Shown: positions 26,744 through 35,878 of the stretch, piece after piece
How positions within the stretch are numbered: position 1 is the first letter of the stretch
How the letters are laid out: every line of letters begins with the position of its first letter
Origin: Acidobacteriaceae bacterium
GTDB lineage: Bacteria; Acidobacteriota; Terriglobia; Terriglobales; Acidobacteriaceae
Assembly (NCBI GenBank): GCA_025352065.1
Contig: JANXUC010000021.1
Span: 62,001-126,000 of the forward strand
Length of the DNA: 64,000 nt
Reading direction: 5' to 3'
Notes under the pieces: model-generated
Told to the model about the DNA's origin: nothing
The model's input: only the letters and a program-made list of their open reading frames with translations
The model's database searches: none
Translations under genes and position numbers: made by a program

Positions 26744-27234
26744 TCACCCTCTATTGCCTTGCTTCACTCCTGCTTGACGGATACGCGATGGAGGGCGTGG
26801 ATGAAAAATTGAGAAATTGGTTTATAAGTTTTGAGACTGAGCGGCGCGCTCAAGAAGGTCTACCCGATGAGCATAAGGACGATCAACTACGCGAATACCG
26901 CCGCCTCATCAGCCAGTCAACTGATGCCGAAGAGAGCGTTCGCGCTCGCCTCGAAATGATGGAGCGGCGATTCTTCATCGCCTACCCAGACATAGAACCT
27001 CGTGATGGACAGCGCGCATTCAGTCACGAACAACGCTTGGCGATATTTCGCCGCGACGAGGGCCTCTGCCAGCTTCGCCTGAAGTGCGACGGAAACCGGG
27101 TGTCGTGGGATCACTGGCACGCGGACCACAAGGTGGCACATGTGAAGGGTGGCAAAACGACCGTTGCTAACGGTCAGGTCGCGTGCCCGCCCTGTAATCT
27201 CGCCAAAAGCGGTCACACAATCGATGGATCTTAA
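26671..27234 (+). CDS. DUF262-linked HNH endonuclease, C-terminal frame
   Basis: A 187-residue frame that continues the DUF262 protein in the -1 frame. It starts with the helical linker (VRRVYDFLLKAFPEKTPEL) and ends in an HNH nuclease domain: FRRDEGLCQLRLKCDG, WDHWHADHKVAH with the catalytic histidine, then ANGQVACPPCNLAKS with the Asn, CPPC and second zinc cysteine pair. This is the GmrD-like nuclease half of DUF262 restriction proteins, which cut modified or foreign DNA. A GTG at 26671 with GAAGG seven bases upstream could also start a separate subunit. Stop at 27232-27234 is followed by a 244-base gap. Confidence 0.78.
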   Translation: MRRVYDFLLKAFPEKTPELERYSVITLYCLASLLLDGYAMEGVDEKLRNWFISFETERRAQEGLPDEHKDDQLREYRRLISQSTDAEESVRARLEMMERRFFIAYPDIEPRDGQRAFSHEQRLAIFRRDEGLCQLRLKCDGNRVSWDHWHADHKVAHVKGGKTTVANGQVACPPCNLAKSGHTIDGS

Positions 27235-27348
27235 TCGAATATCGTCAGTGCTAGATCAGTGCTGGATTAAGAGGCCAGCCTCAAACTCAATCACCCACCT
27301 CTTTTCAACAACTTCCACCACCCTCTCGCTGGGGGGCCAAAAGGACTC

Positions 27349-27376
27349 TTCCGCTATTTCTACTGGGTGCTAGAAT
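27349..27376 (+). promoter_or_regulatory. Possible promoter for the Wzc-like operon
   Basis: TAGAAT at 27371-27376 is a good -10; the -35 (TTCCGC, 27349-27354, 16-base spacer) is weak. It lies about 100 bases before the ATG at 27479. Confidence 0.35.
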
Positions 27377-27478
27377 AAAAGCCATCACCTCAAGCGAACG
27401 TGCTGGGGCGTCGTTAGGGGGTTTTTGAGCCTTGGCGGCGGCGGGGAAGCCGTTCCCCCACTTATTTGCGAGGCAACA

Positions 27479-29821
27479 ATGGATTCGGGACCACTGATCC
27501 CCGGCAATAGCCACATTCTGAGGGAAGTTCGACCCAGCTTTTCCACCGACCCCAGCCGTCACGGCGGTATCCCCAATTTGTCCGTGACCGCGCATGAGTC
27601 CGTGCTGCGGGACTACCTGCGCGTACTCGAAAAACGGAAATGGGTGGTGCTTTCCTGTCTGCTCATCATCCCCGCTCTGGTAGGGATTGCCAGCCTGCGC
27701 ATGACGAAAATGTACGACGCCATGGGACGCATTGCCATCAATAAGGTGGATAACGCGGCCATTAGTTTCAAAGACAACAGTGGGCCCGTTCAAGGCGACT
27801 ATTTCGATCTGACTGATGCGGACACCGAAGTTCGCATTCTGGAAAGCGATTCCATTGCGCTGGAAGTAATCCGCCAATTGAATTTGGATAAGCGTCCGGA
27901 CTTCGGCGGCTTGCCCGTCACGGCAACCAACCACGGTGTCATTACTACGGACCCGCTTTCAGCCGATTCATCGCGCGTCACCAGTATGCTTTCGCAGTTT
28001 CGCTCCGGCCTTCACGTCGTCGTGGTTCCCGGTACGCGTGTGATTGAAATCCACTACACCAGCCCGGATAGGGTGCTGGCTGCGCAAATCGTGAACACCC
28101 TGGCTAACACTTACAAAGAAGAGAACTACAAGACGAAGTTTGAATCGACTATGCAGGCTTCGGACTGGCTCTCTAAGCAACTCGTGGATTTGCAGATTAA
28201 GGTCGAGACATCTCAGGAAAAACTGGTGCAGTTTCAGAAAGAGCACGAGATTCTCGGCACCGACGAGAAATCGAACATCATCACCAGCAAACTGGACGAA
28301 TTGAATCGCGAACTGACGAGTGCGGAAGGCGATCGCATGCAAAAGCAAGCGGTTTATGAGCAGGTCAAGTCCGGTGACCCCTTGGCAGCGGCGGCAGCCA
28401 TTGCCCCCGGCGGCAGCGGCGCCATGTCGAATACCGTTTCGTTGATGGAACGCCTGCGTGGAACGCAATCGGACTTGCGGGTTAAGGTGGCGGAATTGTC
28501 CACCCAATTTGGCCCGTCCTATCCCAAAGTGGCCGAACTGAATAATCAGATCAAGCAGGTTGATACCGAGTTGCAAACCGAAACTGCAAAAGTAATGGAC
28601 GGCATTCGCGACCAGTATCTGGCCGCCTTGCAACGCGAAAAGCTCCTGCAATCCGATTTCGACAAGCAAAAACAGGAAGCCAATAAGCTCAACGAAAGCG
28701 CTATCCAATACTCGATGCTCAAGCGCGACGTGGATTCCAGCCGGGAAATCTACGATGGTTTACAAGCCAAGATGAAGGAGGCTGGGATCAGCGCTGGCCT
28801 GCGTTCGAACAACTTCCGCATTTTGGATACGGCGCGGGTTCCGACCTCTCCTTCCGAGCCGAATATCCCTCGCAATATGGCGTTTGCCTTTGCCCTGGCG
28901 CTGACTTCGGGAATCGGTCTGGCCTTCCTTTTAGAAAGCCTGGACAATACTGTTCGCACCACGGAACAGGCTCAACAAATTTCCGGCCTCCCCTCCCTGG
29001 GTCTCATTCCCATGGGCACGCGCCTCGACGACGGCAAAGGCTCACGGCGGCTCGCGCTGACGTCCTCCAAGGAAGCGGTGGAGCTGATTACGACAGCGCG
29101 CCCCCAATCGCAAATGGCGGAGTCCTATCGTGCACTCCGCACTTCCCTGCTCCTTTCGTCGCTCGGTGCCCCGCCAAAAATTATTCTGGTGACCAGCGCT
29201 CTGCCGCAGGAAGGCAAGACCACGACCAGCATCAACACGGCTGTCGTACTGGCGCAGAAAGGCGTTCGCGTTCTGTTGATTGATGCCGACATGCGCCGTC
29301 CCAGCGTGCACAAGACTCTCGGCATGTCTCCCGGCAGCGGACTCAGCAATGTCCTCACCGGTACAGCGACCGTGCAGACGGCGATCACGCGGTCACCGCA
29401 ATTGGCCAATCTGTTTGTTCTACCATCCGGAACGCCGCCACCGAATCCGGCGGAACTGCTGGCTTCCTCGAATATGCGCACGATGCTGACCCAACTGCGC
29501 GAGCAATACGATCACATCGTCATTGATACCCCGCCCACCCTCTCCGTCACGGACGCCGTCGCTCTCTCCACCCGCGTCGATGCGGTTGTGCTGGTAATCC
29601 GCTCCGGCCAGACCACAAAAACCGCGCTGCGCCGCGCGCGTGACCTGCTGATGCAGGTCAACGCCCGCGTCTGCGGAGTCCTACTGAACGCAGTCGATCT
29701 AGCCTCCCCAGACTATTATTATTATTACGAATACCAGGAGAAGTATGGGGGGCATTACTACCGCGGGGAGAAGACTGCGGAGGAAGAGGCGGAGCCGGCC
29801 TCTAGCTCGGGATCGCTCTGA
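27479..29821 (+). CDS. Polysaccharide biosynthesis tyrosine autokinase (Wzc-like)
   Basis: A 780-residue Wzz-BY-kinase fusion that controls chain length and export of surface polysaccharide at the inner membrane. First membrane segment about residues 55-74, long periplasmic coiled-coil region (about 200-430), second segment about 466-485. Cytoplasmic kinase: Walker A LPQEGKTTTS (575-584), Walker A' VLLIDADMRRP (about 598-608), Walker B VIDTPPTLS (about 680), and a tyrosine cluster DYYYYYEYQEKYGGHYY near 745-762 for autophosphorylation. I chose ATG 27479 with GCGAGG upstream over a TTG at 27425. It starts a plus-strand operon. Confidence 0.93.
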   Translation: MDSGPLIPGNSHILREVRPSFSTDPSRHGGIPNLSVTAHESVLRDYLRVLEKRKWVVLSCLLIIPALVGIASLRMTKMYDAMGRIAINKVDNAAISFKDNSGPVQGDYFDLTDADTEVRILESDSIALEVIRQLNLDKRPDFGGLPVTATNHGVITTDPLSADSSRVTSMLSQFRSGLHVVVVPGTRVIEIHYTSPDRVLAAQIVNTLANTYKEENYKTKFESTMQASDWLSKQLVDLQIKVETSQEKLVQFQKEHEILGTDEKSNIITSKLDELNRELTSAEGDRMQKQAVYEQVKSGDPLAAAAAIAPGGSGAMSNTVSLMERLRGTQSDLRVKVAELSTQFGPSYPKVAELNNQIKQVDTELQTETAKVMDGIRDQYLAALQREKLLQSDFDKQKQEANKLNESAIQYSMLKRDVDSSREIYDGLQAKMKEAGISAGLRSNNFRILDTARVPTSPSEPNIPRNMAFAFALALTSGIGLAFLLESLDNTVRTTEQAQQISGLPSLGLIPMGTRLDDGKGSRRLALTSSKEAVELITTARPQSQMAESYRALRTSLLLSSLGAPPKIILVTSALPQEGKTTTSINTAVVLAQKGVRVLLIDADMRRPSVHKTLGMSPGSGLSNVLTGTATVQTAITRSPQLANLFVLPSGTPPPNPAELLASSNMRTMLTQLREQYDHIVIDTPPTLSVTDAVALSTRVDAVVLVIRSGQTTKTALRRARDLLMQVNARVCGVLLNAVDLASPDYYYYYEYQEKYGGHYYRGEKTAEEEAEPASSSGSL

Positions 29822-29832
29822 AACCGCCCACG

Positions 29833-31104
29833 ATGGCGTCCGGGAAATTTAAGCTACTGCCAATCTTGGGTATTGGGCTGGCGGCTGCGCTGCTGGTATT
29901 TTCGGCGCTTGATTTTCTGGGGAGCTATTTCTCCGGGCGTCCGGATTTAGCCAGCCTGCGTCGAGCCACGCGTTTTTCGCCCGGTAACGCCAGTTATCAC
30001 AGTCAGTTGGGGCGGTATCTTCAAATCACCAACGGAGATTTGCGAGAATCGTTGAGCGAATATCAGACGGCGGCGCGGTTGAATCCGAACGATTCCGGGG
30101 CGTGGTTTGACATTGTGGGGATTCAGCAGATTCTGGGAAATTCGCGAGAGCAGTCGCGGGCGCTAGAAGAAGCTGTGCGGGCCGCGCCGAAGAAGCCGGA
30201 TGTGGCATGGGAGTCGGGCAACTTCTTCCTGCTGCGCGGTGATCGCGACAAAGCGATGAGCGCTTTCAGAATTGTTCTGGAAAACGACCCACGATCCGCG
30301 CCTGCGGCCCTAGACTTGCTTTGGCGAGTGCAGCCGGACGCAGGAACTCTTTTGGAACGCGCTGTTCCGCCGATTGCGAGTGCCTATAGTTCTTTCCTGG
30401 TGATGTTGATATCGAAGCAGGAGACGGATGCGGCGAGCAAGGTCTGGTCGGCGTTGCTGCAGCTACAGCAACCGATCGCGCCAGGGGTCGGGCTCGCCTA
30501 CGTAAACTATCTGCTGGGCAAGCTGCAGCCGGAAGCGGCGCGGCAAGCATGGCTGCAGATGGCTCCGCTGTGCGGTTTAACGGCGTATCTCCCCGGTCAG
30601 AATTTGATCGTAAATCCGCGTTTTGAACTCGACGTGTTGAACGCAGGGTTCGACTGGCATTACGACAAGTTGCATGACGTGAAGATTAACCTGGACGCGA
30701 ATGCGGCTCCGCGTGGAAATCAGTCTTTACTGGTCACGTTCGAAGGGCCGGGAATCTCGGAAACGGGATTGGCACAGGCGGTCTCTCTAGCACCGAATAG
30801 TCAGTATCAATTCAGCGTACACTTCAAAAGCGACCAGTTTGAAGGGGCAGGCGGGCCGGTTTTTGTTTTGCGCGACGCATTGACGGGGAAAGAGTATTTC
30901 ACGACTGAAGCGTTAAGAAACCCCGGCAGTTGGCGAGAAGTTACGGCCCACTTCCAGACTGGGGCCGGCGCCCAATTGGCGCTTTTGCGGCTGAGCCGGA
31001 TTCCGGCTGGGAATGCTATCCGCGGGCACCTTTGGCTGGATGAAGTACAGCTTGTCCGATTAAGTTTCCAGGGGTTGGAGGAGGAGCATTTGTTGTGGCG
31101 ATAA
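29833..31104 (+). CDS. TPR and carbohydrate-binding-module protein, membrane anchored
   Basis: A 423-residue protein with one N-terminal membrane anchor (LLPILGIGLAAALLVFSAL). Residues about 45-260 are TPR-like helix pairs (ASYHSQLGRYLQI, EYQTAARLNPNDSGAWFDI, FFLLRGDRDKAMSAFRIVL). From about residue 265 a jelly-roll domain of CBM4/9 type begins at NLIVNPRFELDVLNAGFDW and ends with LWLDEVQLVR. The periplasmic side probably binds glycan while the TPR part recruits partners. It starts 11 bases after the Wzc-like gene and precedes an O-antigen ligase gene, so it likely assists polymer assembly or export. Exact function unknown. Confidence 0.82.
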   Translation: MASGKFKLLPILGIGLAAALLVFSALDFLGSYFSGRPDLASLRRATRFSPGNASYHSQLGRYLQITNGDLRESLSEYQTAARLNPNDSGAWFDIVGIQQILGNSREQSRALEEAVRAAPKKPDVAWESGNFFLLRGDRDKAMSAFRIVLENDPRSAPAALDLLWRVQPDAGTLLERAVPPIASAYSSFLVMLISKQETDAASKVWSALLQLQQPIAPGVGLAYVNYLLGKLQPEAARQAWLQMAPLCGLTAYLPGQNLIVNPRFELDVLNAGFDWHYDKLHDVKINLDANAAPRGNQSLLVTFEGPGISETGLAQAVSLAPNSQYQFSVHFKSDQFEGAGGPVFVLRDALTGKEYFTTEALRNPGSWREVTAHFQTGAGAQLALLRLSRIPAGNAIRGHLWLDEVQLVRLSFQGLEEEHLLWR

Positions 31105-31138
31105 GCGGTATTTCGCAGCATTGACGAACCAGCATATC

Positions 31139-31200
31139 CAAGAGAAATAGCGGATTCTTCACGATCAGGCCGTTCGGGATGACAAAGTATAGAGTTGTTC
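31139..31200 (-). repeat. MITE-like repeat, copy F (core)
   Basis: Inverse complement reads TTTGTCATCCCGAACGGCC...GTGAAGAATCCGC (31149-31189). It lies in the 115-base gap between the TPR protein and the ligase gene. Confidence 0.65.
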
Positions 31201-31219
31201 TGGAATACGTGTAAGAATC

Positions 31220-32563
31220 ATGGCGAACCCTGCACAAGTACTACCGGAACTGGAGAGACTGGAGTTCAGTCCTCGCGTGCTGTCGCGAACGGATTCCATG
31301 TCGCTGTATGGCTCGGTAGCGGTGCTGCTGTTGGCGCCGCTGGCTTTCGGGGCGGTTGAACCCTGGTCGATTCTCATTTTGGAAGCTGCCTCCGCAGGCT
31401 TGCTCATGGTTTGGCTGAGTGGCAGGCTGCGCGCAGAAGCGATACCGGCGCGCCAGAATGCTCTATTCGGCCCGATGCTCGCCTTCGCTGCCCTGGTGGC
31501 TCTGCAGCTTGCAGGGGGATTCTCTTCGTATCGCTACGTGACTTGGACTTCGGCGCTTCTGTTTTCGAGTTACGCTGTGCTGTGCTTTCTGCTCTGCCAG
31601 ACTCTGCGGCGTTCTCAAGACCTGACGCGTCTAGGTATTGTGGTCTCGGGCTACGGATTTGCAATGGCTGTGTTTGCCCTCCTGCAGGACCTGACGATGG
31701 ATGCGAGGAGCGGAAAGATTTATTGGCTTCGGGTGCCTCGCTCTGGAGGTTGGATCTACGGTCCTTATGTGAATCACAATCACTACGCGGGATTGATGGA
31801 GATGCTGTTTCCGATTCCTTTAGCGATGTGCCTGAGCCGGAGGGTGGAGCGTGGGCCTAAGATTGCACTCGCGGTGGCTGCCTTCATGATGGCAAGCACG
31901 ATTGTGCTTTCGGGATCGCGCGGTGGAATTTTGGCGCTAGTGGCGCAGATTGCGGTTGCCATTGCGTTCCTAACCTTTAATCGTAAGAGTCCGAAAGTAG
32001 CTTTAGTTTTGGGAGGGATTCTTGCGTTGACCGCGGTCTGGACTTTTTGGGTTGGTGGGAGCGGGCTGGCCGACCGCCTGGCGACTTTCCACACCGAGGC
32101 GCACACGGAACTTTCCAGCGGGCTGCGGCTGACAGTGGCGCATGACTGTTGGAACATGATCAAGGAGCGCCCTATTCTAGGATGGGGGCTGGGGGCATTT
32201 CCAACCGCATATCCGCCGTTCCAAAGCTTTTTTTCCAATAGCTTTGTGAACGAGGCGCACAACGACTACGCTCAACTGCTGGTAGAGATGGGAAGCCTGG
32301 GATTTCTGGTTCTGCTTTGGTTTCTCTTTTTGTTATTCCGTGCGGCTTGGAATAAGCTCCGCAGTGGCAAGCTCGGAATTAATGGAAGCGTTGGGCTGGC
32401 TGGGATTCTTGGGTGTATAGGAATACTGGTACATAGCTTTTTCGATTTCAACCTACAGATTCCATCCAACGCGGCGTGGTTTTATGTTTTAGCGATTCTG
32501 GTGGCGGCGCCGTCTGTGAGCGAGCCGCGTTTTCGTGGTAGCATCCGAGACGTTCGTCTCTAA
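31220..32563 (+). CDS. O-antigen ligase/polymerase-like membrane protein
   Basis: A 447-residue polytopic membrane protein with about eleven hydrophobic helices and the Wzy_C/WaaL loop: GPYVNHNHYAGLMEM in the middle, RLTVAHDCWNMIKERPILGWGLGAF and NEAHNDYAQLLVEMGSLG, where R, H and D residues of the family sit. It polymerises or ligates glycan in the periplasm. It follows the Wzc-like kinase and TPR/CBM protein, so these three probably serve one polymer. The ATG at 31220 is plain. Confidence 0.88.
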   Translation: MANPAQVLPELERLEFSPRVLSRTDSMSLYGSVAVLLLAPLAFGAVEPWSILILEAASAGLLMVWLSGRLRAEAIPARQNALFGPMLAFAALVALQLAGGFSSYRYVTWTSALLFSSYAVLCFLLCQTLRRSQDLTRLGIVVSGYGFAMAVFALLQDLTMDARSGKIYWLRVPRSGGWIYGPYVNHNHYAGLMEMLFPIPLAMCLSRRVERGPKIALAVAAFMMASTIVLSGSRGGILALVAQIAVAIAFLTFNRKSPKVALVLGGILALTAVWTFWVGGSGLADRLATFHTEAHTELSSGLRLTVAHDCWNMIKERPILGWGLGAFPTAYPPFQSFFSNSFVNEAHNDYAQLLVEMGSLGFLVLLWFLFLLFRAAWNKLRSGKLGINGSVGLAGILGCIGILVHSFFDFNLQIPSNAAWFYVLAILVAAPSVSEPRFRGSIRDVRL

Positions 32564-32838
32564 TTGGTACTCCTTTCCGTTTGGCTTCTATTTTTGAAAC
32601 GTAGCGTACCGTATCGGGAAGGTTTTGCGCCTGCAAAGTGCCTGCGGGCGGGCACATAGCGGCGCCAAAGCGGCACAATATGAGCTGAATCGCTGGGTTT
32701 AGAGGTTGCTGTACACGAAAGTAGTTCGGCAGGAGCGCGTGGCACACAAGTTGCAACGAGGAGGCTGTTCTGCGGGACCTACTATGTTTGTAACCTGTCG
32801 CAATCGCTAATTGGGCGGCATTGCATGGAAGAGAAAAC

Positions 32839-33180
32839 ATGTTCGTAAAATGCGCCAACGACAACTGCTCCCAACCGTTCCAGTCTGGGCTGGCGACGAT
32901 GGTATTTCGAGTGGAAACGCACGCGGTTTCCGGATCTGGTTCGCGCAATTGTGCTGTGGGAAAGGGGAAGCCAGAGGTGGAATACCATTGGCTGTGCCCG
33001 GAGTGTCTCCACATTATTCTGATTTCGTGGTTTGATCACCAAAGCGCAGGTAGCCCCGCAGGCTTGCCATCCGCGACGAAGACGGTGCATCTGATTTTGC
33101 TGGATCAGGTGGGGTCAGAAGGTCCGGACAATTGGGAGGAGAAGGAATCTCACAATGTGTTGTCAGCGAGAGCTCCGTAG
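32839..33180 (+). CDS. Small zinc-ribbon-like hypothetical protein
   Basis: A 113-residue protein starting MFVKCANDNCSQPFQ and later EYHWLCPECLHIIL: two Cys pairs (C-x4-C and C-x2-C) that could bind one zinc. The tail after about residue 70 is of low complexity. GAAGAG five bases or so upstream supports ATG 32839. I do not know a function; small soluble zinc ribbons of this kind are common as hypothetical proteins in acidobacteria (recollection, unchecked). It stands alone between repeats, with the ligase gene upstream and the convergent deacetylase gene downstream. Confidence 0.6.
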   Translation: MFVKCANDNCSQPFQSGLATMVFRVETHAVSGSGSRNCAVGKGKPEVEYHWLCPECLHIILISWFDHQSAGSPAGLPSATKTVHLILLDQVGSEGPDNWEEKESHNVLSARAP

Positions 33181-33299
33181 GGGACTCGATCCAATATTTA
33201 TCAATGGAGAGCCGTTGGGAGCTATTGCCCATGAATGCGGGACAGGAGCTTGTTCCACGCGATGGCGGGCTTTTCCACAAGCCTTTCAGGAAGAGCGGT

Positions 33300-33325
33300 G
33301 AGCAGGAATGCTCGCCCTACACGAG
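33300..33325. repeat. GAGCAGGAATGCTCGCCC hairpin repeat
   Basis: GAGCAGGAATGCTCGCCCTACACGAG-type sequence; related copies near 25459 and at 36697-36723. Confidence 0.55.
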
Positions 33326-33351
33326 CGCCATCACCGCGAGACAGGGGTCCA

Positions 33352-33487
33352 GAGCTTGTTGAAAAGAATCCTCTGCGCGCGATTCAGCGCTTGTTCCAGA
33401 AGTTCAACCTGCTAAACCTTGGGGAAACAGCAGATTCCTCGCGAGAAAACGGTTCAGAATGACAAATTTTAAAGTTTTTCGACAACT
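33352..33487 (-). repeat. MITE-like repeat, copy D (supplies a stop codon)
   Basis: Inverted relative to copies B and C. Ends TGTTGAAAAG (33357-33366) and TTTTTCGACA (33475-33484). Its right end forms the last five codons and the TAA stop of the deacetylase gene that ends at 33469. Confidence 0.8.
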
Positions 33488-34479
33488 TGCCAGACTGGCA
33501 GCTCGCGCGCCATCGGCATTTCTGGAGCTGCGGCGTGGGACTGCGCATGTTCTTGCATTGGGACAATCGTAAACTGCCGTGCAAAGATGTCCAGCACTTC
33601 TGTGGCGACCGAGAGCTTGGGTGCGGCTGGACTTTGCATGGCTGGGAAAAAGCCCAACTCCGGACAATCTTCCGCGCCGAGGAAATCGAGCGGGTGCAAG
33701 AGAAGCGACGGCTGCGTGCCTGTCCAGCGGCACATAGCCAAGGCCAGTTTCCAATACAGGATCGCGAGTCCGCGTGAGAAAGTTGCGAGATAGAGTACGT
33801 AGCTGAGGTGAATGGGCACGCGGAAAACCGGCATGGTAGTGACGGGAATTTCCGTGAGTGGGCCGGTCTTAGTCTGCCAGCGATAGGGATCGAGTGGACG
33901 GAAACCTTCTTTGGCGGAACCAAAGAGAGCTTTGCGCTGGGTAGACTGCTCGGAACTCAGGCTGCTTTTGGCGAAATAGTAAGCGCGGGCTAACGGCCCG
34001 AGGAACGTGGGGAAGGTGGATGCATCGTATTCGTAACCGCGGGCTGCGAGCAGGTTGAGAAGCTGAGGAGAGAAACTGAAGCCGGGCCCGCGGAAACCGA
34101 TCGTTTTTCTTCCGGTGGCTTGGGCGATGCTGTCTTCGGCGTTTCGCATTTCCTCTTCAAGTTCTTGTGGCGTGTAGAGGTGCAGCCAAGGCTCGTGCTT
34201 GTAGGAATGGTTGCCGATTTCGTGGCCGGCGTCGGCGATGGACTTCAGGGCCGGGCGATTGCGTTCCTGGGCGGCGTCGAGACCGACGATGAAAAAAGTA
34301 ATTTTGAGATGGCGCTGGCGCAGGATTTCAAGGACCCGCGGGACGACGATATCGAGATACGACGGCAGGGCCTCCCAACCTGCATCGCCGTGAGTCTTCA
34401 TGTACGACCACTTGTTATCAAGGTCGAGGGAGAGGCTGGCGAGAGGCTTTGAGCCGTTGGAGGTATTAGACACCGGCAT
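33469..34479 (-). CDS. Polysaccharide deacetylase (NodB homology, CE4)
   Basis: A 336-residue metal-dependent deacetylase. Motif 1 appears as LASLSLDLDNKWSY, motif 2 as GHEIGNHSYKHEPW with both zinc histidines, motif 3 as GFRGPGFSFS. No signal peptide is visible. It removes N- or O-acetyl groups from a glycan or a lipid-linked intermediate. The last codons (VVEKL then TAA) come from the end of repeat copy D, so the C-terminus has been altered by the insertion. It overlaps the FAD oxidoreductase gene by 14 bases. Confidence 0.88.
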   Translation of the reverse strand: MPVSNTSNGSKPLASLSLDLDNKWSYMKTHGDAGWEALPSYLDIVVPRVLEILRQRHLKITFFIVGLDAAQERNRPALKSIADAGHEIGNHSYKHEPWLHLYTPQELEEEMRNAEDSIAQATGRKTIGFRGPGFSFSPQLLNLLAARGYEYDASTFPTFLGPLARAYYFAKSSLSSEQSTQRKALFGSAKEGFRPLDPYRWQTKTGPLTEIPVTTMPVFRVPIHLSYVLYLATFSRGLAILYWKLALAMCRWTGTQPSLLLHPLDFLGAEDCPELGFFPAMQSPAAPKLSVATEVLDIFARQFTIVPMQEHAQSHAAAPEMPMARELPVWQVVEKL

Positions 34480-35830
34480 GTTGGGCTTGTTCCTCCCGCA
34501 GCGAGGATTTTGCGAGCAATTCCGGAATAGCGCGTTCCGCTAGTTGTACGGTTTCGTTCACGTTGAGAGTGCCGTTGACGATGTGTGCGGAATTCAGAAC
34601 GTGCAGGCCCTTCACCGACATGGAAATGGGAGGCAGGTTTTTCGAGTAGTTGAGAGTGGGAATCACAAATACCTTTCGCACGCGGCTTACCTTGAAGGTT
34701 AGCAGATCGTCGCCGGTGAGGGTGGGATGCATCTTCTTGAGAGCCGTGAAGAAGCTGGCTTGAATTTCGGCGTCGGTGGCTTCGAAGAGCGGATCGTCGA
34801 TGGCTACGTACTTGGGGAGATAGACGAGCGTGCGTCCGCCGAATTCTTTTGGATTGACGAGGGCGGTCATCTCGATGACGGCGGTGAAGGGGACCCAGGT
34901 ATCGGTGATGTTGGTGACGTAGTAGGGGGAGAGCGAGCGCTTGAGGAGGAGCGAGGCGCAGACGATGCCTTGGTATTCGACGCCGCGCAGGAGGCGTGTT
35001 TCTTCTGGACTGAGTTCGGAACAGAGGTCGGCAGCGGTGGCGGCGGGTCCGGTGAAAACGATTTGATCGTGCGTGGATTCTGTGCCATCGACGAACTTTA
35101 CGGTGACTCCCGCGGTAGTTGAGTTTCCCGTCGCTGCATGGATTGCGGCGGCGCGGCATCCGAGTTGGATGGTGACTCCGGCTCGCTGCAAGACTTCCTG
35201 CATTCGACTGAAGATGCGGCCATAGCCTCCGGGGACGTAGCCGAACATTTCTTTTTTCATTCCGGAACGGCGGGCGGCGTACATTCTGGTGATGATGGCC
35301 CAGATAAAGGCGGCGGAAGCTTTGGTGTAATTGGCGCCGAGTTTCGCGCGGAGGAGTGGGAGCCAGATTTTTTCGGTGGTATTTTTTCCGGACCACTTGC
35401 GGAGCCAGTCGACTACGGAAATTTGTTCGAGAGCTTGCCAGTCCTGGATGCGGGAGGCGTGGACGATGGTGGCGCCGAGGCGGAATTTGTCGATGAGGCC
35501 GATAGGTGGGAATTTCAGGAACTCCATGCTGTTGGACATGGAAACCATTTTTCCGCCGGTGAAGAATCCGGTTTTAGTTTCGACCCACTTGATTTCTTGT
35601 TCCAAAGTGAGTTCGCTAAGGAGGGAGCGAAGATGGGAGTCAGAGAGGAGTGTGACGTGGTAGTGGCGGTCCCAGAGAATATCTCCGAGTTGCCAGGCGC
35701 TGGCAAGGCCGCCGAGTTCGGGAGCGGATTCGTAGAGCGTGACTTTCTGGCCTTGCTGGGCGAGACGGAGCGCCAGGGTCATGCCTAGTATGCCGCCGCC
35801 GACGATTCCCCAGGATTGTGGTTGAGGCAT
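34466..35830 (-). CDS. FAD-dependent oxidoreductase (protoporphyrinogen oxidase/UGM-like)
   Basis: A 454-residue flavoprotein of the amine-oxidase/NAD(P)-binding Rossmann family. The N-terminal dinucleotide motif is WGIVGGGILGMTLALRLAQ, followed by TLYESAPELGGLASAW. The C-terminal flavin end reads GLHVLNSAHIVNGTLNVNETV. Proteins of this kind in glycan clusters resemble UDP-galactopyranose mutase and carotenoid or protoporphyrinogen oxidases, but the substrate is not clear. It overlaps the deacetylase gene, so the two are translated together. Start ATG 35830. Confidence 0.85.
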   Translation of the reverse strand: MPQPQSWGIVGGGILGMTLALRLAQQGQKVTLYESAPELGGLASAWQLGDILWDRHYHVTLLSDSHLRSLLSELTLEQEIKWVETKTGFFTGGKMVSMSNSMEFLKFPPIGLIDKFRLGATIVHASRIQDWQALEQISVVDWLRKWSGKNTTEKIWLPLLRAKLGANYTKASAAFIWAIITRMYAARRSGMKKEMFGYVPGGYGRIFSRMQEVLQRAGVTIQLGCRAAAIHAATGNSTTAGVTVKFVDGTESTHDQIVFTGPAATAADLCSELSPEETRLLRGVEYQGIVCASLLLKRSLSPYYVTNITDTWVPFTAVIEMTALVNPKEFGGRTLVYLPKYVAIDDPLFEATDAEIQASFFTALKKMHPTLTGDDLLTFKVSRVRKVFVIPTLNYSKNLPPISMSVKGLHVLNSAHIVNGTLNVNETVQLAERAIPELLAKSSLREEQAQHAGV

Positions 35831-35878
35831 GATGATCAGTTGCGAGTAGTCCAGTTGCCTGTTTCACTTTCGAGCTAG

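Noticed and set aside
34398-35396. 332-residue frame within the FAD oxidoreductase region
   Set aside because: Arg/His/Pro-rich alternative frame on the same strand as a conserved flavoprotein.
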